Shown here piece by piece: positions 26,102 through 34,138 of a DNA stretch of 64,000 nt. The stretch comes from Tenggerimyces flavus (GTDB lineage Bacteria > Actinomycetota > Actinomycetes > Propionibacteriales > Actinopolymorphaceae), in NCBI RefSeq assembly GCF_016907715.1, contig NZ_JAFBCM010000001.1, forward strand, positions 1,364,001-1,428,000, in the 5' to 3' direction. Each line of letters opens with the position of its first letter. The first letter of the stretch is position 1. A program made the translations under genes and the position numbers. A model generated the notes under the pieces. The model was not told where the DNA came from. It saw only the letters and a program-made list of their open reading frames with translations, and did no database searches.

Positions 26102-27087
26102 CCGGCGGTTTCCGCGTCGGGCTGGCGCTCTTCCACGTTCTCTGCCGGCGCGTTCTCGGAGTCGGACGCGATGTAGTACGCCGGGCGCGCCTGGACCGAG
26201 GTGTAGATGCGCGCGACGTACTCACCGAGCAACCCGAGGAACAACAGCTGCACCGCCCCGAGGAACACGATCGCGATGAACAGCGAGGGCCAGCCGCGCA
26301 CGGTCTCGTCGAGGAAGAACGCGACCACGGCGATCACCGCGAGCACGCCGCTCACGATCACGCCGATCAGCCCGAGCCAGGTGGCGACGCGCAGCGGTGC
26401 CGACGAGAAGCTCGTGATGCTGTCGGTGGCCAGTGCGAACATCTTCGACAGCGGGTACTTGGTCCGGCCCGCGGCTCGGCCGGCACGTTGGTAGAGGACC
26501 TCGCCGCTGGGGAAGCCGAGCCAGGGGACGACGAGCCGGAGCACAGGGGAACGTTCGGGAAGTTCGCGCAGCGCCTCGACGGCGGCGCGGGAGAGGAGGC
26601 GGAAGTCGCCGGCGTGCGCGGGCACCTGCTTGCCGACGAGCCTGCGCATGATCTTGTAGTAGAGGCCGGCGGTCCAGCGCTTGAACAGCGTGTCCGAGTG
26701 CCGGTCGTTGCGGACGCCGTACACGATGTCGAGGTGCTCGTCGCGCGCGAGCCGGAGCATCTCGAGGATCGTCTCCGGCGGGTCCTGCAGGTCGGCGTCG
26801 ATGCTCGCGACGTACGTGCCGTGCGCGCGCATCAGGCCGGCGATGAGCGCTGCCTGGTGGCCGCTGTTGCGTCGCAGCCGTACGACGCGGAGCTGGGGCC
26901 ACTGCCTGCGCGCGCCGCTGAGCGCGGCCGGGGTGGCGTCCACGCTGCCGTCGTCGACCGCGACGACCTCGTACGTCTCGCCCAGGCTGTCGAGGACGGT
27001 GCGCAGGCGCGCGACGAACAGGGGCAGCACCGACTCCTCGTTGAAGATCGGTACCACCACCGACAGCACTGGCGGCGCGGCGCCCAA
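26098..27087 (-). CDS. Family 2 glycosyltransferase, polyprenyl-phosphate sugar synthase type
   Basis: A 329-residue enzyme of the GtrB/DPM1/ArnC class, which transfers a nucleotide sugar to polyprenyl phosphate at the membrane. The GT-A domain begins VLSVVVPIFNEESVLP; the metal and donor motif is SIDADLQDPPETI, and the acceptor region contains RDEHLDIVYGVRNDR and KWTAGLYYKIMRRL. Two C-terminal membrane helices (about 232-260 and 268-295) anchor it, followed by YVARIYTSVQARPAYYI. The start is TTG 27087 behind a weak ribosome site. It overlaps the polytopic gene and probably feeds it donor. Confidence 0.88.
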   Translation of the reverse strand: MGAAPPVLSVVVPIFNEESVLPLFVARLRTVLDSLGETYEVVAVDDGSVDATPAALSGARRQWPQLRVVRLRRNSGHQAALIAGLMRAHGTYVASIDADLQDPPETILEMLRLARDEHLDIVYGVRNDRHSDTLFKRWTAGLYYKIMRRLVGKQVPAHAGDFRLLSRAAVEALRELPERSPVLRLVVPWLGFPSGEVLYQRAGRAAGRTKYPLSKMFALATDSITSFSSAPLRVATWLGLIGVIVSGVLAVIAVVAFFLDETVRGWPSLFIAIVFLGAVQLLFLGLLGEYVARIYTSVQARPAYYIASDSENAPAENVEERQPDAETAG

Positions 27088-27142
27088 CGTGCGACCCCTT
27101 AGCTCTTTGGGTGAGAGTCAGTAAGTTACTAGAGACCGTCAG

Positions 27143-28018
27143 TTAGCTCGCGGTGGCGAGCGCGAGGAAGCGTTTGAGCGCGGCCGACTCGTTGCGTTTC
27201 GACCAGGCGAGGGCGAGCTCCCAGGGAGGGAGCTTGTCGGTGAGCGGCCGGTAGACGACGGTGTGCTCGTCGGTCGGCGGGGTCGGGGTGACGAGCAGCG
27301 AGACGCCGAGGTTCGCCGCGACCAGCGACACGATCGTCTGTACGTCGGCAGCCTGCTGGACGATGCGTGGGCTGAAGCCCGCGGCGAGGCAGTAGCCGAT
27401 GATCGCGTCGGGTACAGAGGGGCCGTATGCCCTTGTGTACATGACGAACGGCTCGTTTGCGAGCGCGGACAGCGGCAGCTGTTTGCGTCCGGCGAGGCGG
27501 TGTGCGGCGGGGAGCGCGGCGACGAGCGGGTCGCGCGAGACGACGCGCGTCTCGATGGTCGGCTCCGCGATCGGAAGGCGAAGCAGCCCGACGTCGAGGT
27601 CGCCGTTCGTCAGCGCTTCGAGCTGGCTGTCGGTCGGCATCGCGTCGACGTGGACGCAGACGCCGGGCAGGTCCGCCTGAACGGTCCGGAGCACGCGCGG
27701 GAGTGCCTCGAACGTCGCGGACTGCACGAACCCGATGCGGAGCCGGCCGAGCTCACCGCTGTGTGCGCGTTGGGCATCGTTGACGGCCTCGTCCGCCCGC
27801 CGGAGGATCTCGTGCGCCGCGGCGAGCAGCACCGCGCCGGCAGGGGTGAGTGCGAAGCGTCGGCGTACGCGGGTGAACAGCGGGACGCCGACGCTGCGCT
27901 CGAGTGCGGCGATCTGCCGGGAGAGCGACGGCTGGGTGAGGTGCAGCCTGGTCGCCGCGCGCCCGACGTTCAGCTCCTCGGCGACGACGGCGAACGATCT
28001 CAGCTGGCGGAGTTCCAT
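27143..28018 (-). CDS. LysR-family transcriptional regulator
   Basis: A 291-residue regulator. The winged helix-turn-helix occupies the first 60 residues (MELRQLRSFAVVAEELNVGRAATRLHLTQPSLSRQIAALE), and the periplasmic-binding-like effector domain follows (LGRLRIGFVQSATFEALPRVL, then VSRDPLVAALPAAHRLA). The ATG at 28018 gives the standard LysR N-terminus. It is divergent from the aldo/keto reductase at 28094, and the 75 bp between them hold the dyad at 28020-28034, so it most likely controls that reductase and itself. Confidence 0.9.
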   Translation of the reverse strand: MELRQLRSFAVVAEELNVGRAATRLHLTQPSLSRQIAALERSVGVPLFTRVRRRFALTPAGAVLLAAAHEILRRADEAVNDAQRAHSGELGRLRIGFVQSATFEALPRVLRTVQADLPGVCVHVDAMPTDSQLEALTNGDLDVGLLRLPIAEPTIETRVVSRDPLVAALPAAHRLAGRKQLPLSALANEPFVMYTRAYGPSVPDAIIGYCLAAGFSPRIVQQAADVQTIVSLVAANLGVSLLVTPTPPTDEHTVVYRPLTDKLPPWELALAWSKRNESAALKRFLALATAS

Positions 28019-28019
28019 G

Positions 28020-28034
28020 ATGCACATTGTGCAT
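28020..28034. promoter_or_regulatory. Perfect 15-bp dyad between lysR and an aldo/keto reductase
   Basis: ATGCACATTGTGCAT is a perfect inverted repeat (ATGCACA-T-TGTGCAT) lying directly next to the LysR start codon and 60 bp from the reductase. Its size and its T-N11-A layout fit a LysR-type binding site; autorepression by occlusion is plausible from its place. Confidence 0.6.
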
Positions 28035-28093
28035 GGACTTCCTGCGAAACAAGCATTGGACGAATGTTCCGTTGCCTGGCTAACGTCCTTGGC

Positions 28094-29086
28094 ATGCGGA
28101 CAGTGGAGCTGGGCCGTACCGGCGAACAGGTCAGCCACCTGGCGCTCGGTGCGATGTTGATGGGGACGTCGACGGGCGAGGCGGAGTCGTTCGAGATCCT
28201 GGACCGGTACACAACGGCCGGTGGCAACTTCGTGGACACGGCGAACTGCTACGCGTGGTGGCCGCGGCCGGGGGACACCGGTGGCGAGAGCGAGTCGTTG
28301 CTCGGCCGGTGGTTCGCTCGTACGGGCAAGCGGGACGAGATCTTCCTTGCCACCAAGGGATCCGGCTGGGTCGGCAACGCCGAGGAGGTACGTGCCGGGA
28401 AGGCCGACCTGTGGTCGTCCTTCGAGGGCGCGGGCGGCGACACGCTGCGGCGCGCTCTCGACGACAGCCTGCGTCGGCTGGGGACCGACCACGTCGACCT
28501 CTACTACGTGCACGTCGACGATCTCTCCACCCCACTGGAGGAAACGCTGTCGGCTCTGGCGTCGATCGTGGCGGCGGGCAAGGCGCGCTACATCGGGTGG
28601 TCGAACGTACGGACCTGGCGGCTGGAGCGGATTCGCCAACTGGCGTTGGCGAACGGCTGGCCCGTGCCGGTCGCGGTGCAGCAGCAGCACTCGTACCTGC
28701 GTGCGGATCCGTACTCGGACAGGGACTTCTCGATCGTGAGCGCCGAGCAGCTGGACTACGTGCGGCGGCACGACGACCTGTCGCTGGTGGCGTACTCGCC
28801 AATGCTGAAGGGGCTGTACGACGTTCCGGCGAAGCGGGCAGCCGAGTACGGGCGCGGATCGTACGGCGGCCCGGAGAACGACGCGCGCCTGGCCGCCGTG
28901 GACAAGCTCGCCGCCGAGCTCGGCGCGACACCCGGCCAGGTCGTGCTCGCGTGGCTGCTGGCTCAGACCGCCCCGTGCCTGATCCCCCTGATCGGTCCGC
29001 GACTGTTGTCCCACTACGAAGCGGCGATCCCCGCCCTCGACCTCGAGCTCACCCCGGAGCACCTCGAGTTCCTCGACAACGCCTAG
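28094..29086 (+). CDS. Aldo/keto reductase
   Basis: A 330-residue NADPH-dependent reductase beginning MRTVELGRTGEQVSHLALGAM. The tetrad is Asp and Tyr in NFVDTANCYAWW, Lys in FLATKGSGWVG and His in VDLYYVHVDD. The insertion after the tyrosine (WWPRPGDTGGESESLLGRWFAR) is longer than in the reductases at 3.7-5.5 kb, which sets this one in a different branch. It ends with LIPLIGPRLLSHYEAAIPALD as the cofactor loop. Control by the divergent LysR gene is likely. Its stop overlaps the remnant ABC gene on the other strand. Confidence 0.9.
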   Translation: MRTVELGRTGEQVSHLALGAMLMGTSTGEAESFEILDRYTTAGGNFVDTANCYAWWPRPGDTGGESESLLGRWFARTGKRDEIFLATKGSGWVGNAEEVRAGKADLWSSFEGAGGDTLRRALDDSLRRLGTDHVDLYYVHVDDLSTPLEETLSALASIVAAGKARYIGWSNVRTWRLERIRQLALANGWPVPVAVQQQHSYLRADPYSDRDFSIVSAEQLDYVRRHDDLSLVAYSPMLKGLYDVPAKRAAEYGRGSYGGPENDARLAAVDKLAAELGATPGQVVLAWLLAQTAPCLIPLIGPRLLSHYEAAIPALDLELTPEHLEFLDNA

Positions 29087-29276
29087 CGGTACGAGCGCGC
29101 CTGCAAGGTGTAGAGCTCGGCGTAGAGGCCGCCGCTCGCGACCAGCTCGGCGTGGTTCCCGCGCTCGGTCACGCGGCCGTCGTCGATCACGAGGACGAGG
29201 TCGGCCGAACGGACCGTCGAGAACCGGTGCGAGACGAGCACGGTGACCGCACCACGGGCCGAGGCGAGCGGATGCT
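29083..29276 (-). pseudogene. Remnant 3' end of an ABC transporter ATPase gene
   Basis: On the minus strand about 60 codons before the stop at 29083-29085 encode the tail of an ABC exporter ATPase: the H-loop VTVLVSHRFSTVRSADLVLV, then DDGRVTERGNHAELVASGGLYAELYTLQ. Walker A, signature and Walker B are missing. Upstream of about 29276 the similarity stops at GGATGCTGAG, which begins the operator-like region of the Fic gene, and an in-frame TAG follows. The rest of the transporter is not in the window, so the gene was cut by a deletion or by arrival of the Fic locus. Confidence 0.8.
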
Positions 29277-29306
29277 GAGTGTTCTAGCGGGCATTCGATC
29301 GGCCAG

Positions 29307-29361
29307 ATCGGATGCTATCGATGCCTTATAGCATCCGATCATCGGTATCGGATGCTATCCT
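29307..29361 (+). promoter_or_regulatory. Three copies of ATCGGATGCTAT in front of the Fic gene
   Basis: The 12-mer ATCGGATGCTAT occurs at 29307-29318 and 29347-29358, and inverted at 29328-29339, forming a perfect 12-bp inverted repeat with a 9-bp spacer plus a third direct copy. A partial copy (GGATGCT) lies at 29271. The third copy merges with a -10-like TATCCT (29356-29361), seven bases before a GTG at 29368, so the transcript may be leaderless. The C-terminal winged helix of the Fic protein or an unlinked factor could bind here. Confidence 0.7.
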
Positions 29362-30564
29362 GTGGGAGTGGGATCCGATCTTGCCTGGCCCGCCCTCTCC
29401 TGGGAGACCCACGAGTGGGTCTCCTCCTCTCCGGACGATCTCGTCTCGCGGCGGATGCGTACTCGCCATGCCGGGCCGTACCACGCAGCCGTGCCACCCG
29501 TCATCGCCGCGCTGCCCGTCACCTTGCCCGAGGCTGCGCTGGTGCTGGCCGAGGAGGCGGCCGTCGAGATCGCGCGGTTCGACGCTGAGGTGGGCGTCGA
29601 CATCGCCCCGTTCAGCTCGATCCTCCTGCGCTCGGAGTCGACGGCGTCATCCCGCATCGAGCACCTCACGTCGAGCGCACGGTCCATCGCGCTGGCCGAG
29701 TTGGGGAGCGATCTGCGGGCGAACGCGGCGGAGATCGTGGGCAACGTCCACGCCATGCAGGCTGCGCTCGACCTCGCCCACCGGCTCGACGAGGGCGCGA
29801 TCCTGGCCATGCATCGCGCGCTGCTCGCCGCACACGATCCCCAGGAGGCCGGTCGGTGGCGAACGCAGCAAGTCTGGATCGGCGGCTACGGCTATGGGCC
29901 GCACGAAGCGGCGTTCGTTCCGCCGCACCATCAGCACGTCCCGGTGGCGATGGCAGACCTGGTTCGTTTCGTCCACCGCGATGATCTGCCCGTGCTCGTG
30001 CAGGCTGCCATCGCGCACGCGCAGTTCGAGACCATCCATCCGTTCACCGATGGGAACGGGCGCACCGGACGCGCGTTGGTGCACGCGATCCTGTACGGAA
30101 AGCGGCTGACCCGCGCGGTGACGGTTCCGGTGTCGGCTGGACTGCTCACCGATACCGATGCGTACTTCGACGCCCTGACCGCCTACCGTTCGGGCGATCC
30201 GGAAGTGATCGTGCGCCAGGTCGCCGAGGCTTCGTTCCGCGCGATCTCCAACGGCCGCCAGCTCGTTCAGGAACTGCGCGAGATCCGCACGAGCTGGAAC
30301 GAGCGGATCCACGCTCGACGCGACGCGGTCGTATGGCAACTCGCCGACGTGCTCCTGCGCCAACCCGTCATCGACGCGGCGCTCGTGCAACGCGAGCTCG
30401 GCGCGACGTCGGCGAACGCGCACCGGGCGATCCGGCAGCTCGAAGCGGCCGGGGTGATCACCGAGTTCACCGACAAGAAGCGGAACCGGCTCTGGCAGGT
30501 GCCTTGGGTACTGCAGGCGCTCGACGACTTTGCCGAGCGGGCTGGGCGGCGGGTTGGCCGGTAG
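29362..30564 (+). CDS. Fic-domain protein with C-terminal winged helix
   Basis: A protein of about 400 residues. The Fic motif HPFTDGNGRTGR (His about 226) is intact, so AMP or another nucleotide group can be transferred to a target hydroxyl. The N-terminal inhibitory helix shows TASSRIEH near residue 100, where class II proteins usually have Glu followed by Gly or Asn. A linker leads to a C-terminal winged helix (VQRELGATSANAHRAIRQLEAAGVITEF). Such proteins are often self-limiting toxins or regulators. The start may be GTG 29362 or, if the message is leaderless, GTG 29368. Low-complexity operators and the neighbouring broken ABC gene hint at horizontal arrival. Confidence 0.87.
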   Translation: MGVGSDLAWPALSWETHEWVSSSPDDLVSRRMRTRHAGPYHAAVPPVIAALPVTLPEAALVLAEEAAVEIARFDAEVGVDIAPFSSILLRSESTASSRIEHLTSSARSIALAELGSDLRANAAEIVGNVHAMQAALDLAHRLDEGAILAMHRALLAAHDPQEAGRWRTQQVWIGGYGYGPHEAAFVPPHHQHVPVAMADLVRFVHRDDLPVLVQAAIAHAQFETIHPFTDGNGRTGRALVHAILYGKRLTRAVTVPVSAGLLTDTDAYFDALTAYRSGDPEVIVRQVAEASFRAISNGRQLVQELREIRTSWNERIHARRDAVVWQLADVLLRQPVIDAALVQRELGATSANAHRAIRQLEAAGVITEFTDKKRNRLWQVPWVLQALDDFAERAGRRVGR

Positions 30565-30574
30565 CCTGCGGGGC

Positions 30575-31597
30575 GTGCGAGCCGCTCTGTTCACTGGTCA
30601 GCAGTCGCTAGTCGTCGAGGAACGCGAGGCCGTGCCGCCGGCGGCAGGGGAGGTGCAGGTCGAGGTCGCGTACGCGGGAATCTGTGGGACCGATCTGCAC
30701 ATCCTGCATGGCGCCATGGCGGATCGGGTGCGGCTGCCGGCCGTTCTCGGGCACGAGTCGTCCGGGCGGATCGCCGCTCTCGGCGAAGGCGTCGAGGGAT
30801 GGCGGGAGGGCGATCTGGTCGCGGTCCTGCCGCTGCGGTGGTGCGGTGAGTGCGCCGCGTGCCTCGCTGGCCACACGCACGTCTGCCAGCGGCTCAAGGT
30901 GATCGGGGTCGATCTGCCCGGCGCGATGCAGGGTCGGTGGAACGTACCCGCCGACACGCTTGTCGCGCTGCCGCGCGAGCTCCCGCTCGACCACGCCGCG
31001 CTCGTCGAGCCCACCGCGGTCGCCGTGCATGACGTACGGACGGCCGCCGTGCAGCCGGGCGAGAAGGCCGTCATCGTCGGCGGCGGCCCGATCGGGCTGC
31101 TCATCGGGTGCGTCGTCCGCGCCGAGGGTGGCGAGCCCGTCGTCGTCGAGCTCGACGCGCACCGCCGGGCCGTCGCCGAACGGATCGGCCTGCCGACGAT
31201 CGACCCGGCCGAGGTCGACGTCGCCGCGTACGTCGAGGACTGGACCGGCGGGGGAGGCGCGCCGGTGTCGTTCGAGGTCTCCGGCGCTGAGGCGGGCATG
31301 CGGACGGCGACCGACGTACTCGCCGTCCGCGGCCGCTGCGTGGTCGTGGCGATCCATACCGAGCCGAAGCCGGTCGACCTCAACCGGATCTTTCTGCGGG
31401 AGCTGCGCCTGTTCGGTGCCCGCGTTTACGAACGCCAGGACTTCGAGCACGCCGTCGACCTGGTCGCTGCCGGCACGGTGCCGGCGGGCGAGCTGATCTC
31501 GCGCATCGTCCCGATCACGAACGCCGGCGAGGCGTTCGACCTCCTGCAGTCCGGCGGTGGCGTGGTCAAGGTCCTCGTCGATTGCCAAGCCGAATGA
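30575..31597 (+). CDS. Zinc-dependent medium-chain alcohol dehydrogenase
   Basis: A 340-residue enzyme related to sorbitol/threonine dehydrogenases. Catalytic zinc ligands are Cys in AGICGTDLHIL, His-Glu in LGHESSGRI and a Glu in LVEPTAVAVH. The structural zinc lobe has four cysteines (RWCGECAACLAGHTHVC). The Rossmann motif is VIVGGGPIGLL, with a Glu after strand 2 (VVVELDAHRRA) that favours NAD. The GTG at 30575 matches the family N-terminus. Its TGA overlaps the ATG of the following phosphotransferase-fold gene, suggesting the dehydrogenase and kinase act on the same sugar, polyol or amino alcohol. Confidence 0.88.
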   Translation: MRAALFTGQQSLVVEEREAVPPAAGEVQVEVAYAGICGTDLHILHGAMADRVRLPAVLGHESSGRIAALGEGVEGWREGDLVAVLPLRWCGECAACLAGHTHVCQRLKVIGVDLPGAMQGRWNVPADTLVALPRELPLDHAALVEPTAVAVHDVRTAAVQPGEKAVIVGGGPIGLLIGCVVRAEGGEPVVVELDAHRRAVAERIGLPTIDPAEVDVAAYVEDWTGGGGAPVSFEVSGAEAGMRTATDVLAVRGRCVVVAIHTEPKPVDLNRIFLRELRLFGARVYERQDFEHAVDLVAAGTVPAGELISRIVPITNAGEAFDLLQSGGGVVKVLVDCQAE

Positions 31598-32529
31598 CCT
31601 GGGCCGACGAGGTCGCCGAAGCGTTCGGTCTCGCGGACGTCGTGCGGGCGGAGGAGCACACGTACCGCAGCTCGCAGACCTGGCGGTTCGAGACCGCCGA
31701 CGGCGCGACGTACCTCGTCAAGGAGGTGCCGGCCGACTGGCGGCGCCAGCTGGAAGCCGCGAACGCGTTCGAACACCGTGCCGCCGCGGCGGGTCTCCCG
31801 ATGCCGCGGCCCGTCGGCGGGCTCGTCGACGTGGGTGGGCGGCTGGTCCGCGTCTCTACCTGGCACGACGAGGTCGAGCATCCACCGACGACGGATCCGC
31901 GCTGGCTCGGCCGGACGCTCGCGACGCTGCACGAGGTCCAGCCGCTCGACGCCAGCGTTCCGCCGGAGCCGCAGTGGTACGGCATCGAGCCAGCCGCGCG
32001 ATGGGAGGAACGGCTGGAGCTCGCCCAAGCACGCAAGGCGTTCAGGGCCGACCTCCTGAGCGAGCGCCTCCCGTTCATCATCGCCGAGACCGCTCGGATC
32101 GCCGACGCGTTCGATCAAGCCGGCGACTACGTCTTCACCCATCGCGACGTCGAGCCGTGGAACGTCCTGCACACCCGCGACGGCACGCAGCTCATCGACT
32201 GGGACACCGCGGGACCGGACAGCGCGCGGCTCGAGGCGGCGCACGCGATCCTCGACTTCGCCCGCAATGACGGCGGCGACCCCGACCCGGCGTACGTCGC
32301 CGCGGCCCGCGAGGCGTACGGGCGAACGTTCGAAGGCGACCACGTCCTGGCCCGGCGGCTCGGCCTGATGATCGCCCGAATGGCCGAGCGCGTCGACGTC
32401 CTCACCGGCCTGGCGCACGCCGGCTCGATGGACCTCGCCGACGCCGAGCAGCGTGTCCGCGATCGGCTCGACGGCCTGCCCGCGTTCGCCGCCGACCTCC
32501 GCGAGTGGTCTGCGCTGTTCCGCGTCTGA
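31594..32529 (+). CDS. Aminoglycoside phosphotransferase-fold kinase (APH/choline kinase family)
   Basis: A 311-residue protein with the APH fold. The anchoring Lys is in TYLVKEVPADW, the Brenner motif is VFTHRDVEPWNVLH (catalytic Asp, with Glu replacing the usual Gly/Lys region), and the metal motif is LIDWDTAGPDSARLEAAHAI. Family members phosphorylate small alcohols, sugars or antibiotics; nothing here indicates antibiotic resistance. ATG 31594 overlaps the dehydrogenase stop by four bases, which argues for a metabolic pair. Confidence 0.85.
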   Translation: MTWADEVAEAFGLADVVRAEEHTYRSSQTWRFETADGATYLVKEVPADWRRQLEAANAFEHRAAAAGLPMPRPVGGLVDVGGRLVRVSTWHDEVEHPPTTDPRWLGRTLATLHEVQPLDASVPPEPQWYGIEPAARWEERLELAQARKAFRADLLSERLPFIIAETARIADAFDQAGDYVFTHRDVEPWNVLHTRDGTQLIDWDTAGPDSARLEAAHAILDFARNDGGDPDPAYVAAAREAYGRTFEGDHVLARRLGLMIARMAERVDVLTGLAHAGSMDLADAEQRVRDRLDGLPAFAADLREWSALFRV

Positions 32530-32848
32530 CCTGCGGCAAGCGCATCCGTGGCCTCGAACTAATTTCTTTCCGGGGTAGCGGATTTCCCCGTCGGCACCTA
32601 TGGTCGTGCTACAAATCTCGTTCGCGACCCGTGGCCACGAGCCCCCAGGGCGCGGAGGAGAGGCATGCCCGCACATCACGGTTGGGGTGCCTTCACGTGA
32701 AGCCGCCTTGACTTGATTCCTGTTACCTGTAACCGTCTGCAACGTGGGAAATTGGGCCTGGGAACCCAGCCGACCACAGGGCAGACGTACATGTGGTGGC
32801 GCCCGATTCGCCGGGTGTGCACCAACGCACTCGGAGGTGAGACTTCTC
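32530..32848 (+). promoter_or_regulatory. Leader region of the sugar ABC importer
   Basis: This 319-bp gap precedes the binding-protein gene. A candidate promoter is TTGACT at 32709-32714 with TAACCG about 16 bases on, overlapping the inverted repeat GTTAC-CT-GTAAC (32722-32733), which would suit a LacI- or GntR-type operator. Upstream, an 11-codon open frame MPAHHGWGAFT (32665-32700) follows a good GGAGGAG ribosome site. A -10-like TACAAAT lies at about 32611. Whether the mini-ORF is translated is unknown. Confidence 0.4.
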
Positions 32849-34138
32849 ATGGCTTCGTCGCAGCCATCCGCCGGCTTCAACCGGCGTGAACTCCTCCGCA
32901 AGACCGGAGGGTTCGCCGCGCTCGCGGCGTTCGCCGCCGCCTGCGGAGGCAACACGGGACGTACGCCCTCCGGCGGGGGCGGAGGCGGGAGCGGCAGCAA
33001 TGTCACGCTCGAGCAGTGGTACCACCAGTACGGGGAGAAGGGCACCAAGGAAGCGGCGCTCAAGTACGCCGCGGCCTACAAAGAGGCCAAGGTCAACGTC
33101 GGCTGGTTCCCCGGTGACTACGGCGGCCGCCTGTCGACCGGCCTGCTCTCCGGCAAGGGCCCGGACGTGTTCGAGAGCCAGCTCAACATCGCCATGGTCA
33201 AGGCCAAGCAGGTCGAGCCGCTCGACGACATCCTGGCCGATGTCAAGGACGACTACACCGAGAACGACCTGAAGACCAACACCATCGACGGCAAGGTCTA
33301 CGGCGTCCGCATGATCGACGACCCGCAGATGATCTACTACCGCAAGAGCCTGCTCGACAAGGCCGGCATGCAACCGCCGACGACGATCGACGAGCTCATC
33401 GAGGTCTCCAAGGCGCTCACCACGAAGAAGACCAAGGGCCTGTTCGCCGGGAACGACGGCGGCATGGCGTTCGGCGGCGTCGGCATGTACTCCGCCGGCG
33501 GCAACTTCCTCACCGAGGACAACAAGGCCCCCGCGTTCGCCACCGAGCAGACCACCGCGGCGTTCTCGAAGCTGCGTGAGCTCTACAACAGCAAGAGCCT
33601 GCTGCTCGGCGCGCCGACCGACTGGTGGGACCCGGGCGCGTTCAACCAGGAGCTCGCCGCCATGCAGTGGATCGGCCTGTGGGCGATGCCCGCGATCCAG
33701 GCGAAGTGGCAGGACGACTTCGGCGTGATCCCGTTCCCCAAGGCGGACGAGAACGGTCGCCAGGTGGTCTACAACGGCGGCTGGACGCAGTTCGTCAACG
33801 CCAAGAGCAAGAACATCGACGCCGCCAAGGCGTACGTGAAGTGGCTCTGGATCGATCAGGAGGAGTACCAGACCGACTGGTCGCTCAGCTACGGCTTCCA
33901 CATCCCGCCGCGCAAGAGCGTCGCCGCGAAGGCGGAGAAGCTGCAGTCGGGTCCGGCCGCCGATGCCGTGAAGTACTGGCAGGAGAACGGTATGGTCGAC
34001 AACCCGTTCTGGACGCCGAAGATGGGTGCCGCGTTCGGCGACATGATGGTCAACATCGTGAAGAAGGGCAACGACGCCGCCAAGGAAGTGGAGACGGCGA
34101 AGAAGAAGGTCGAAGAAGAGCTGAAGCGGCAGGGCTGA
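32849..34138 (+). CDS. Sugar ABC importer, substrate-binding lipoprotein (CUT1)
   Basis: A 429-residue lipoprotein. It has a twin-arginine signal FNRRELLRKTGGFAALAAFAAAC with the lipobox Cys near residue 33, then a glycine-rich linker. The mature domain matches extracellular solute-binding family 1: LSTGLLSGKGPDVFESQLNIAMVKAKQVEPLDDIL, then YGVRMIDDPQMIYYRKSLLDKAG, and a tryptophan-rich sugar site (DWWDPGAFNQEL, WIGLWAMP). It delivers a mono- or oligosaccharide to the permeases that follow. The start is ATG 32849 with GGAGGTGAG ten bases upstream. Its stop overlaps the next ATG by one base. Confidence 0.92.
   Translation: MASSQPSAGFNRRELLRKTGGFAALAAFAAACGGNTGRTPSGGGGGGSGSNVTLEQWYHQYGEKGTKEAALKYAAAYKEAKVNVGWFPGDYGGRLSTGLLSGKGPDVFESQLNIAMVKAKQVEPLDDILADVKDDYTENDLKTNTIDGKVYGVRMIDDPQMIYYRKSLLDKAGMQPPTTIDELIEVSKALTTKKTKGLFAGNDGGMAFGGVGMYSAGGNFLTEDNKAPAFATEQTTAAFSKLRELYNSKSLLLGAPTDWWDPGAFNQELAAMQWIGLWAMPAIQAKWQDDFGVIPFPKADENGRQVVYNGGWTQFVNAKSKNIDAAKAYVKWLWIDQEEYQTDWSLSYGFHIPPRKSVAAKAEKLQSGPAADAVKYWQENGMVDNPFWTPKMGAAFGDMMVNIVKKGNDAAKEVETAKKKVEEELKRQG

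Noticed and set aside
31594-32529. Aminoglycoside resistance kinase
   Set aside because: The gene is coupled to a metabolic alcohol dehydrogenase, and the fold is common to many housekeeping small-molecule kinases.
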